Below are positions 14,738 through 22,145 of a stretch of DNA of 64,000 nucleotides, in pieces; positions within the stretch are counted from its first letter, which is position 1, and the number at the start of each line of letters is the position of its first letter. Both the position numbers and the translations under genes were made by a program. The stretch lies in assembly GCA_050246475.1 (NCBI GenBank), contig JBFWVZ010000003.1, forward strand, positions 452,526 through 516,525, given 5' to 3'. Origin of the DNA: CADEEL01 sp050246475. GTDB taxonomy: Bacteria > Pseudomonadota > Alphaproteobacteria > Caulobacterales > Aquidulcibacteraceae. The notes beneath the pieces are model-generated. The model worked only from the letters and a program-made list of their open reading frames with translations. It was not told where the DNA came from and ran no database searches.

Positions 14738-17113
14738 CTAGAAGACAGCGCGCAGTGTCAGCGTGACCGAAGGCGAGGAATTCTCGCGCTCCACCTCGAA
14801 CGCATCGATCTCATTGTTGATCATCGCGTCGGCGATGGCGCCGGCGCTGTCGCCGTCATAGCCGCGCTCTGCTTGGATGCTGTCTGCGTCGAGCAGGTTG
14901 AAGCCCGTCAGGCGCATGACGACGTTCTCGCCGAAGCGATGCTCGACGAACGCTTCCAGATTGCCGTCGTACCATTGCTCTTCGATCTCGCCGAGGAACG
15001 TCGAAACCGAGCGGCCCTGGCGCTGATACGAGAAGCCGAAACTTGTGTTCCAGGACGGGATGTTGTGCGTGATCCCGTAATTGTACACGTACTCAGGCTG
15101 CGCGTTGAAGCGCGACTCGATGCCCGTCACCGGATCGGTGCGCTCGGAATCGAGGTTGGTGTAGTTGAAGAAGACGCCGGTGTTCGGCAGGCCGATGAAA
15201 TCGAGCGGCGTCGAGAGATCGACTTCCCAGCCCCACACGCGCCCATCGCCGGTGTTCTGGTAGGTGAAGAACTGCCCATCGCCCTCGCCCGAGCAGCCGG
15301 GCGGGCACGTTGCGACCAAGCTGATCAGATCCTCGATCTGGCGCTCGAAGATGTTGAAGCCGATCACGCCGCGCCGGCCGATGCGGTGTTCATAGCCGAT
15401 ATCCCAGCCGATCGCGGTCTCGAACCCGAGGCCAGGATTGCCGACCGTGATGTCTTCGTCGCCGGGAGATTCATCGTCCTCGAACGGCACGAGTTGATTG
15501 AGGCCGGGGCGGCGCACGGTGCGCGCCGCGCTCATGCGAAGCTGGCCGTTCTCGCCGATCGCCCATTGCAGGTGGGCGCTGGGATTAAACTCCGTCGAAT
15601 CGGATTCCGAGTTCGTGCCGTCCGGCAGCGAGGCTTCCGTCTCCGTGTGCTCCATCCGGATGCCCGCCTGGAACGTGAGCGATTCCGAAAGCTGAAGCTC
15701 CGTCAGCATGAAGGCGTCGAAGCGCCGCTCTTCATAATTGAAGACGCCGCTGCCGAGCGTCACCTCATCGTCCGGCCCGTCGAAGGCGCCGTCCTCATCG
15801 TCATCCTCGAAAAGACGTTGCGAATAGTCGCGCGTCTTCAAGCGGCCGACCGCGCCGATGCGGAACTCGAACCCATGCAAGCCGATGCGCTGTGCGAAAT
15901 CGTCGGAGTTGAATGTGAATGCGCCGTCGAGGTGATACTCGTTGTCCTCGGTCTCGATCAGTTCGAGTTCGACGGGGATCGGCGTCTCCTCCTCGAAGTC
16001 GGTCGAATCCGTTTCTTCGGTGAAGCGCGAATAACGGAACTCGCTCTCGAACGACCAGCCCGGCGTCAATTGCCCTTCATAGAGCACCGAGCCGCCGATG
16101 TTCTGCTGCAGAATGTTCGTCAGCTGCGATTCGAATTCCGGCCCTTCCCAGTCTTCGTTCGTCACGTCGCCGTCATCGTTGCCGTCGCCGTCGTCACGCT
16201 CGAAGATTTGGCCGTCTTCGGTTTCTTCCCGGTCGGTGCGGACGAAGAAGCCGTCGAAGCGGAGGCTATGGCCGGGGCGGAAATCCCACGTCACGTCGCC
16301 GTTGAACGAAAGGTCGAAGCTTTCGCGGGTATCGATCTGATCGCTGTGCTCGACCGCCGCCGTCGAAAGTGGATCGGTGGGATCGAACGCGTCCGGCTCG
16401 AAGAGGTCGAGCCCGTTGAACGACGAGCCGAAGCCCGGCGACGTGTCGTCGAACACCTGCTGATCGAGGATTTTCACGTTGTAGCGCTGCTGCACATCGA
16501 TCGTCGCCGACCAGGCGAGCGTGCGCTCCTCGTTGCGATCCGAATACGAAAGCGCGCCGAGACCAGTATAACGCTCATTGTCGATGTTGTAGTTGACGCC
16601 CGCGCGCGCGATCACGCCCGGCGGCAGGCTCATGCCGTCGCGCAGGATGATGTTGATCGTGCCGCCGACGCCTTGGCTGTCGATGTCCGCCGATGGCGAA
16701 CGCACGATCTCGACGCGATCGATGATTTCAGCGGGAATGCGATCGACGAACACCGTGCGGTCGTTGCCGGCGCCGGGAATGGGCCGGCCGTTGACGAGCA
16801 CTTGCGTGAAGCCTTCGCCCAGGCCGCGCAGCTGCGGCGCGTCGCGCTCGCCGATGTCGCTCGTGAACGCCACGCCCGGCACGCGCGCGAGCTGATCGCC
16901 CACGGAGAGCGGCTCGAACTGCGCGAAGAATTCCTGCCCGTACACAAGCTCCGGCGCGACCGTGTCGGTCCGGTTCCGGTATTGGATCTCGCCCGTGATG
17001 ATGATGTCTTCGAGCTCTTGCGGCTCGGCCTCTTGGGCCATCGCCATCCCAGGCGCCGCCAAGCATGACGTGACCAAAAGCGCCTTGAGCGCCGCCCTGC
17101 GCAGTCCACGCAT
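14738..17113 (-). CDS. TonB-dependent outer-membrane receptor (putative phytate/inositol-phosphate receptor)
   Basis: The 791-residue protein has a signal peptide (cleavage near MAMAQ-EAE), a plug domain at about 40-160 (TDTVAPELVYGQEFF, GVGGTINIILRDG) and a 22-strand-type barrel that ends in an aromatic residue (TLTLRAVF), as expected for outer-membrane insertion. Residues about 307-320 and 436-450 are strings of Asp/Glu/Gly (for example DDGDGNDDGD and EDDDEDGAFDGPDDE) that resemble calcium-binding loops. It is divergent from the phytase gene with a regulator-type site between them. Import of calcium-phytate or its products is inferred from context only. The start MRGLRRAAL is preferred over the longer frame because it gives a proper signal peptide. 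Confidence 0.9.
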   Translation of the reverse strand: MRGLRRAALKALLVTSCLAAPGMAMAQEAEPQELEDIIITGEIQYRNRTDTVAPELVYGQEFFAQFEPLSVGDQLARVPGVAFTSDIGERDAPQLRGLGEGFTQVLVNGRPIPGAGNDRTVFVDRIPAEIIDRVEIVRSPSADIDSQGVGGTINIILRDGMSLPPGVIARAGVNYNIDNERYTGLGALSYSDRNEERTLAWSATIDVQQRYNVKILDQQVFDDTSPGFGSSFNGLDLFEPDAFDPTDPLSTAAVEHSDQIDTRESFDLSFNGDVTWDFRPGHSLRFDGFFVRTDREETEDGQIFERDDGDGNDDGDVTNEDWEGPEFESQLTNILQQNIGGSVLYEGQLTPGWSFESEFRYSRFTEETDSTDFEEETPIPVELELIETEDNEYHLDGAFTFNSDDFAQRIGLHGFEFRIGAVGRLKTRDYSQRLFEDDDEDGAFDGPDDEVTLGSGVFNYEERRFDAFMLTELQLSESLTFQAGIRMEHTETEASLPDGTNSESDSTEFNPSAHLQWAIGENGQLRMSAARTVRRPGLNQLVPFEDDESPGDEDITVGNPGLGFETAIGWDIGYEHRIGRRGVIGFNIFERQIEDLISLVATCPPGCSGEGDGQFFTYQNTGDGRVWGWEVDLSTPLDFIGLPNTGVFFNYTNLDSERTDPVTGIESRFNAQPEYVYNYGITHNIPSWNTSFGFSYQRQGRSVSTFLGEIEEQWYDGNLEAFVEHRFGENVVMRLTGFNLLDADSIQAERGYDGDSAGAIADAMINNEIDAFEVERENSSPSVTLTLRAVF

Positions 17114-17219
17114 CGAACTTCCCCTCCGCTTGTCCCCTGGCCGCCGCGCAGCCTGGGCCGGAGCCTTATCGGCCCTGTTTGACACTTCGATGATACGAAC
17201 GAAAATTCTAACATGCAAC

Positions 17220-17233
17220 GGAAATAGAATTTC
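17220..17233. promoter_or_regulatory. Putative IolR/RpiR operator between receptor and phytase genes
   Basis: GGAA-ATAGAA-TTTC lies in the 220-base divergent gap, 107 bases before the receptor ATG and 101 bases before the phytase ATG. It is the third copy of the motif seen at 11629 and 12636, which ties the receptor and phytase to the inositol regulon. Confidence 0.55.
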
Positions 17234-17333
17234 TCTTGCACGAGTGTCGCGCCCCTGTAACTTCGGCGCCGCACCTTTGAAAAGCATAGGTTCGCCAAGG
17301 CCGAAGGCCGGCGATTTCGGGGAGGATGGGAGA

Positions 17334-19406
17334 ATGGCGAAGGCTTGGACACGCTGGTTGATGGCTTCCGCGGCCGTTGCGGCGGGCGGCTGCGCCACGA
17401 CTCAGGCGCCCGAGGCGCTGGCCCCGGCGGCGCCTGCCCCCCTGCCGATCGTGGCGCCCGCGTTGGAGACGGCGCCGAGCGTTCAGATGGCGGTGAACAG
17501 CGCCGTCATCGCCCTCAATGAAACAGGCGCGCCGGCGATCATCGGCACGGGCGAAGAAGGCGGGCTTGAGCTTTACGGCCTCGACGGCGCGCGCACCGCG
17601 TCGGTTCCCGCCGGCGCCGCCGTCGGCATCGATGTTCGTTACGATGTGCCCTTCGCGGGCCGCGCAGCGACCGTCGCCGCGGCGCTCGATGCGCAAACCA
17701 ATTCGCTGCGCTTCTACGAACTCGCGAACGGCGCGCTGACTGAGCGCAGCGCTCGCGCCGTGCCCGTCAATTTCGGCGGCGAGAGCCTGTGTCTCTATCG
17801 CTCGCCGCGCGATGGCGGGCTCTACGCATTCGCCTTGGGCGGCGCGGGCGAGATCACGCAGTACATGATCTTCGACGCGGGCAATGAGCGGCTCGACGCG
17901 CGCCTGGTGCGTCAGCTGCGCGTGGCCTCTGAAGCGGCCTATTGCGCCGCGGACGATCGCTCCGGCGCGCTCTATGTCGCGGAGCAAGGCGTCGGTCTCT
18001 GGCGCTTCGACGCCGATCCCGAGGCCGAGGTCGTGCCCGCGCTGATCGACGCCGCGCGCCTCGGGCGCATCGACGGCGAGATCGGCGGCGTCGCGCTCTA
18101 TGACGGCGGCGAAGGCGCGCGCTACCTCATCGCCTCCAACGCCACCGCCAGCAATTTCCACGTCTATGATCGTTCGCGCGACGACGCCTTCGTCGGCTCC
18201 TTCACCGTCTCCAATGCAACGGCGCCAATCGAAGAAGGCGCCGGCCTCTTCGCGCTCTCCATGCCGATGGGCGAGCGCCTCCCCGCCGGCGCGCTTGTCA
18301 TCGCCAACGAAGGCGCCGGAAATTACGCGCTCGTTTCATGGGCGAATGTCGCACAAGCGCTCAACCTCGCCGCTGGGACGGCGCAAGATCCGCGCACGCC
18401 GATCCCCTCCGACATCGCCGTTGTGCACGCGACGGTGGAGACCCGCCCCGTCGAGACCGATGGCGACGCCGCCGACGATCCCGCCGTCTGGGTCGATCCC
18501 ACGAATCCCGCGCGCAGCCTCATCATCGGCACGCAGAAGCAATCCGGGCTTTACGTGTATGACATGAGCGGCGCGGTCGTTCAGTTCCTGCCCGATGGGC
18601 GGATGAACAATGTCGATCTGCGCTACGATTTCCCGCTCGGCGGTGCGCGCGTCGCGCTCGTGGCGGCCAGCAACCGCACCAGCGATTCCATTGCGCTCTA
18701 CCGCGTCGATCCCCAAGCGCGCCGCCTCGTCAATGTCGCGGACGGCGTCCAGGAGACAGGCTTCGTCGATCCCTATGGCCTGTGCATGTACCGCAGCGCC
18801 CAAAGCGGGCGCTTCTACGTGTTCGTCAACGACAGCGAGGGCGCAATGCGCCAGTGGGAGCTGAGCGACGCCGGCAATGGGCGCGTGCGCACGAACCTGG
18901 TGCGCTCTTTCGCGTTCGGCGGGCAATCGGAAGGCTGCGTCGCGGACGACGAAACCGGTGTGCTCTACGTCGCCGAAGAAGATGTCGGCCTCTGGCGCAT
19001 GGGCGCGGAGCCCGAAGCAGGCGATGCGCGCACCTCGATCGCGACCGTCGAAGCCAATTCGGCTCTCGCCGACGATCTCGAAGGCGTCGGCATCTACGAT
19101 CTGGGCGGCGGGCGCGGCTATCTCGTCGTCTCGAGCCAAGGCAACAATTCCTACGCCGTGTTCGATCGCCAGGGCGAAAACCGCTATATCGGCTCCTTCG
19201 CCGTCGTTGCCGACGCGGCGCGCGGCATCGACGGCATCTCGGAGACGGACGGGCTCGAAATCATCTCCGTGCCCATGGGCCCCGGCTTCCCGCACGGCGC
19301 GATGATCGCGCAGGATGGGCGCAACATCTCCCCGCCGGAATTCCAGAACTTCAAACTGGTGCCTTGGGAGCGCATTGCCGGAGCGCTCAATCTCGAAGTG
19401 CGCTGA
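17334..19406 (+). CDS. Dual-domain beta-propeller phytase, lipoprotein
   Basis: Beta-propeller phytases remove phosphates from (calcium) phytate. The 690-residue protein starts with a lipoprotein signal (lipobox AAGGC, Cys20), so it should be anchored in a membrane, likely facing the periplasm or surface. Two propeller domains follow. Residues about 50-350 form a degenerate first propeller; residues about 365-690 carry the canonical phytase motifs DGDAADDPAVWVDP (376-389) and NNVDLRYDFPLGG (425-437), with IIGTQKQSGLYVYDMSG between. The first domain keeps IGTGEEGGLELY and IDVRYDVPFAG but lacks the DDPAVWV motif. Dual-domain phytases are known in which the incomplete N-terminal domain helps release further phosphates. 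The start MAKAWTRW follows GGGAG. Confidence 0.93.
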   Translation: MAKAWTRWLMASAAVAAGGCATTQAPEALAPAAPAPLPIVAPALETAPSVQMAVNSAVIALNETGAPAIIGTGEEGGLELYGLDGARTASVPAGAAVGIDVRYDVPFAGRAATVAAALDAQTNSLRFYELANGALTERSARAVPVNFGGESLCLYRSPRDGGLYAFALGGAGEITQYMIFDAGNERLDARLVRQLRVASEAAYCAADDRSGALYVAEQGVGLWRFDADPEAEVVPALIDAARLGRIDGEIGGVALYDGGEGARYLIASNATASNFHVYDRSRDDAFVGSFTVSNATAPIEEGAGLFALSMPMGERLPAGALVIANEGAGNYALVSWANVAQALNLAAGTAQDPRTPIPSDIAVVHATVETRPVETDGDAADDPAVWVDPTNPARSLIIGTQKQSGLYVYDMSGAVVQFLPDGRMNNVDLRYDFPLGGARVALVAASNRTSDSIALYRVDPQARRLVNVADGVQETGFVDPYGLCMYRSAQSGRFYVFVNDSEGAMRQWELSDAGNGRVRTNLVRSFAFGGQSEGCVADDETGVLYVAEEDVGLWRMGAEPEAGDARTSIATVEANSALADDLEGVGIYDLGGGRGYLVVSSQGNNSYAVFDRQGENRYIGSFAVVADAARGIDGISETDGLEIISVPMGPGFPHGAMIAQDGRNISPPEFQNFKLVPWERIAGALNLEVR

Positions 19407-19473
19407 GCAATCCCCCGCTCGCCGCGCGGCGGCGCTTGATGGGGGGTGGGGGATCGCATAAGTCCGCCCGCAC

Positions 19474-19564
19474 GGAGACGTGGCCGAGCGGCTGAAGGCA
19501 CTCCCTTGCTAAGGGAGCATACCTTAACCGGGTATCGAGGGTTCGAATCCCTCCGTCTCCGCCA
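19474..19564 (+). tRNA. tRNA-Ser (anticodon GCT)
   Basis: A complete class II tRNA: acceptor stem GGAGACG pairs with CGTCTCC, anticodon stem CTCCC/GGGAG encloses TTGCTAA (anticodon GCT at 19508-19510), a long variable arm follows, then the T-loop GGTTCGAATCC, and CCA is encoded at 19562-19564. Its 3' end is the probable integration site of the downstream island. Confidence 0.97.
19551..19564 (+). repeat. Left attachment repeat (attL) within tRNA-Ser
   Basis: CTCCGTCTCCGCCA, the last 14 bases of the tRNA including CCA, is found again at 37502-37515. Bases on each side differ between the two copies, so identity is exactly 14. Confidence 0.75.
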
Positions 19565-19985
19565 GCCAAAGTCGATTTTCACTATATAAATCAATCATTT
19601 AGCCTTCAGTTCGCCGGTCGTTTTTCATGCTACCCATGGCCCTACCCACGTCGTCGCCCTTGCGGGGCCCGCCCAGGGGCGGGCGCGTCGGCCGCCCCGC
19701 GAACCCAGGGGTGGTCGGGCAACGCCGCCCACGGCCCGCTAAATCGCCCTCAGGGGCTTTTGGCAGGGGGGCCGGGCATGGCCCGAAGGCGCGCTCGGCC
19801 AACGGCTTCGGGCCACTCGTGACGGGCGCGCGCGTTTGATCACGTAGGCGCACGCTCACGCCTGAGGGCCCAATGGGCCCTCACATCGCGGCCCATCATT
19901 TTGGTTGACTAGTTTTCACGAGTGCAGCTGAGCCCACAGCGCTCTGATCGATGACTTTTTCACGCTCGCATGCGATACACATTCC
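19565..19985. other. Island left margin without a supported gene
   Basis: About 420 bases between the tRNA and the first cargo gene. The first 60 bases are AT-rich (CACTATATAAATCAATCATTT). Then comes a very GC-rich, proline/glycine-codon-like stretch (about 19640-19850) with open frames on both strands that resemble no protein I recognise. A perfect 21-base inverted repeat, TGAGGGCCCA-a-TGGGCCCTCA, is at 19863-19883. I see no convincing coding signal or ribosome-binding site. Confidence 0.5.
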
Positions 19986-20315
19986 ATGCGTTCGTTGTTC
20001 GCGGCGGTGCTCTGTCTGGCGCTCGGCTCGTTGCCGCTCTCGTCGGCGCTCGCGCAGGACGCTGCCAATGACTCCGTTCCGACCATGTCGTGCCACGATC
20101 AGAACGGCGGATCGGCCGGTGGCGATGAAGCGCCAAACGAACGGATGAAGGAGTGCGCTGATCATTGCTTGTCGCGCGTGAACGGCCCAATCGCGCTTGT
20201 TCGTTTGTCCGGGCCGTCGTTTTTGAACTCGGTGCCCAGCGAGCCGACGCAGTTCCTGTTGCCGGCGAGCCCCCACGATCGTGATCCGCCCGAACCCCCG
20301 CCGCCGCGCCCGTGA
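19986..20315 (+). CDS. Small exported Cys-containing protein of unknown function
   Basis: The 109-residue product has a clear signal peptide (MRSLFAAVLCLALGSLPL, cleavage near ALAQ-DA). The mature part has three cysteines in MSCHDQNGG and ECADHCLSRV, then a proline-rich tail ending PPEPPPPRP. I do not recognise a named family. Small periplasmic proteins with Cys/His pairs are common at the head of metal-resistance clusters, and this gene is the first of the module, so metal binding is a reasonable guess and nothing more. Confidence 0.6.
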   Translation: MRSLFAAVLCLALGSLPLSSALAQDAANDSVPTMSCHDQNGGSAGGDEAPNERMKECADHCLSRVNGPIALVRLSGPSFLNSVPSEPTQFLLPASPHDRDPPEPPPPRP

Positions 20316-20380
20316 GCTGAACCCGCGCGTGCGTGCGCCCGTTTGGCGCGCTGACATACCTCAAGATCAAGGCTGCTAAA

Positions 20381-21031
20381 ATGCGATCACACGCATTCGC
20401 CGCGTTTGTCGCGGCGGGCGCCGCGCTGGCGCCAACCAATAGCGTTGCACGACCGGTGACTTATCCGGGCGGCAGCATGGGCATGTTTGAACACCGTGAT
20501 GAAAACACGATGGCCGAGACGATGCTAACGCTCACGCCGACCCTCGCGATCGGTTGGCATGACGAATGGGATGGTGAGGGCGATTGGCAATTCCATGGAC
20601 CGATGATCGCCGGCTTGGCCAAACGCTGGAACATGCCCGGCGCCCAGGCCAACATCTTCTGGATGGCGGGAGCCGGTGTCGCCTTCGACGACGTCGCGTC
20701 GGCGGGCGGCGATAGCGCGCCGGCCGGCTATATCGGCGTTGAAGCGGATTGGGAGAACAGACGGTTCTACACTCTGTATCAAGCGCGCGGATTTTGGGCT
20801 GAGGACATCGACAGCACGTTCTCACAACGGCTTCGTTTCGGGATTGCACCCTACGTGGCGGAGGCGGGCGCGCTGCATACCTGGGCGATTCTTCAGATCG
20901 ACCACGAACCCGAAGAAGACGACCCGATCTCGGTAACGCCTCTCGTCCGTTTCTTTCAAAACACAACCCTTGTCGAAGCTGGCGTTTCACTCGATGGCGA
21001 CGCGTTCGCCAGTGTGATGATCTATTTCTAA
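20381..21031 (+). CDS. Exported beta-rich protein of the metal-resistance module
   Basis: The 216-residue protein starts with a signal peptide (MRSHAFAAFVAAGAALAP, cleavage near SVARP). The mature part alternates aromatic and polar residues in short strands (LTLTPTLAIGWHDEW, FYTLYQARGFWAED, RLRFGIAPYVAEAG, and a terminal SVMIYF), which looks like a small outer-membrane or periplasmic beta-barrel. Sequences of this style occur beside MerP/MerT-like and Czc genes in proteobacterial islands. The start at 20381 is chosen because it gives the signal peptide. The function is unknown. Confidence 0.7.
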   Translation: MRSHAFAAFVAAGAALAPTNSVARPVTYPGGSMGMFEHRDENTMAETMLTLTPTLAIGWHDEWDGEGDWQFHGPMIAGLAKRWNMPGAQANIFWMAGAGVAFDDVASAGGDSAPAGYIGVEADWENRRFYTLYQARGFWAEDIDSTFSQRLRFGIAPYVAEAGALHTWAILQIDHEPEEDDPISVTPLVRFFQNTTLVEAGVSLDGDAFASVMIYF

Positions 21032-21043
21032 GGATGATGCATC

Positions 21044-21379
21044 ATGACAATGCTCAAGACCCTTTTCCTCGCGTTCCTCGTCGTACTGAGCGCCCCTATC
21101 GTTGCCACGGCCCAAGACAGATCGGCTCGAAATGCCCCGATTGCGGCCGACGTCGAAGTTTCGGTGAATGGGCTGGTCTGCGATTTCTGTGCGCAGGCGA
21201 TTGACCGCAGCTTTCGACGGCATCCGGAGGTGAACGCCGTTCGGGTCGATCTGACTGCCCGGTTGGTCTCCATCGACTTCAGGCCAAATCAAAACCTCGA
21301 TGATGGCGCCATTCGCGACATCGTCACGCGTGCGGGATACACGGTGACAGGCATCCGCCGCACGGCCGCCGCGAGATGA
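21044..21379 (+). CDS. Periplasmic heavy-metal-associated (MerP-like) protein
   Basis: This 111-residue protein has a signal peptide (ending VATAQ) and one HMA fold, with the metal-binding loop GLVCDFCAQAID (CxxC) and a typical RRHPEVNAVRVDLTARLVSIDF strand region (spacing after the loop as in MerP). It would bind a soft metal in the periplasm and pass it on. It overlaps the next gene, a MerT-like membrane protein, by four bases, so the two probably act as a pair. There is no merA or merR nearby, so mercury is not necessarily the metal. Confidence 0.82.
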   Translation: MTMLKTLFLAFLVVLSAPIVATAQDRSARNAPIAADVEVSVNGLVCDFCAQAIDRSFRRHPEVNAVRVDLTARLVSIDFRPNQNLDDGAIRDIVTRAGYTVTGIRRTAAAR

Positions 21380-21765
21380 GGAGCGAACCCTTCTCCTGGC
21401 GCGACACCGCTGTGCCGGTGCTCGCGCTCTTCGGTTCGACGGCGACGTTGGTGTGTTGCGCGTTGCCGGCACTGTTCGTCGCCATTGGGATGGGCGCGGT
21501 CGTCGCGGGGCTTGTTTCCGCCGTGCCGCAAATTACTTGGCTGTCGGAGAACAAGGCTCTGGTGTTCGGCGTGTCGGCTGCCCTCATCATCCTTGCTGCT
21601 GGGCTCCAATGGCATAACCGCAACGCTCCGTGCCCGTCCGATCCCGTAGCAGCGCGTGCCTGCAGAAGGCTGCGCGGCGCTTCAAATGTCGTGCTGGCAA
21701 TAGCCGCCGTCGCATGGTGCATCGGCGCCTTCTTCGCGTTCTTCGCGGCCCAACTACTTTTCTAG
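21376..21765 (+). CDS. MerT-like inner-membrane metal transport protein
   Basis: The 129-residue protein has three to four hydrophobic segments. The first carries a vicinal cysteine pair in TLVCCALPALFVAIGMGA, the hallmark of MerT/MerF-type transporters, and a later loop has two more cysteines (NAPCPSDPVAARACRRL). The ATGA overlap with the MerP-like gene shows translational coupling. It likely receives metal from that partner. Without a reductase gene the usual mercury pathway is incomplete, so its job here is uncertain. Confidence 0.78.
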   Translation: MRSEPFSWRDTAVPVLALFGSTATLVCCALPALFVAIGMGAVVAGLVSAVPQITWLSENKALVFGVSAALIILAAGLQWHNRNAPCPSDPVAARACRRLRGASNVVLAIAAVAWCIGAFFAFFAAQLLF

Positions 21766-21793
21766 AAACGCACTCATTCACTGGAGGTCAAAC

Positions 21794-22129
21794 GTGCAGA
21801 TTTCTCTCTTTGCAGCTTTTGCACTCGCTCTCGGCCTAAGCGCCTGCGCGCCGCCACCCGAGCGACCCGCTGCGGAAGAGACCGCTACTCCCGCAGAAGC
21901 GGCTACTCCCGCCACCGTAAGTTCGCGCGGCATCGTGGTGACCGTCACCCGAGAACACGGCGCCATCACAATTCAACATGAAGCCATACCGGAGTATGGC
22001 ATGGGCGCCATGACCATGGAGTTCACGGTCGCCGATGCAGCCAGTCTTGAAGGCATTCAGCCTGGCGACAGCGTTCGGTTCGAGTTGAGCGGCCCGCTCG
22101 ACATCGCTTCGCTTTCCAAGATCGAGTAG
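21794..22129 (+). CDS. CusF-domain copper-binding lipoprotein
   Basis: The 111-residue protein starts at a GTG placed six bases after GGAGG. A lipoprotein signal ends LGLSAC (Cys18), a proline/alanine/glutamate-rich linker follows, then a CusF-type beta-barrel domain with the His/Met metal set IQHEAIPEYGMGAMTMEF. CusF domains bind Cu(I)/Ag(I) in the periplasm and hand it to RND efflux systems. It ends 16 bases before the convergent CDF gene. Confidence 0.83.
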   Translation: MQISLFAAFALALGLSACAPPPERPAAEETATPAEAATPATVSSRGIVVTVTREHGAITIQHEAIPEYGMGAMTMEFTVADAASLEGIQPGDSVRFELSGPLDIASLSKIE

Positions 22130-22145
22130 GCGGAACGCGGGTGAC

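Noticed and set aside
14873..17068. 731-residue open frame on the plus strand over the TonB receptor
   Set aside because: It is antisense to a complete receptor with signal peptide and barrel end; the Val/Arg/Ala-rich translation is an artefact of base composition.
19599..19859. 86-residue frame on the minus strand near the left island edge
   Set aside because: It is Pro/Gly/Arg-rich with no ribosome-binding site, and frames of similar quality exist on the other strand. It is described as a gene-free region.
21044..21765. A mercury-resistance (mer) operon
   Set aside because: Only MerP- and MerT-like genes are present; merA, merR and merB are missing and the neighbours are copper and Zn/Co/Cd type.
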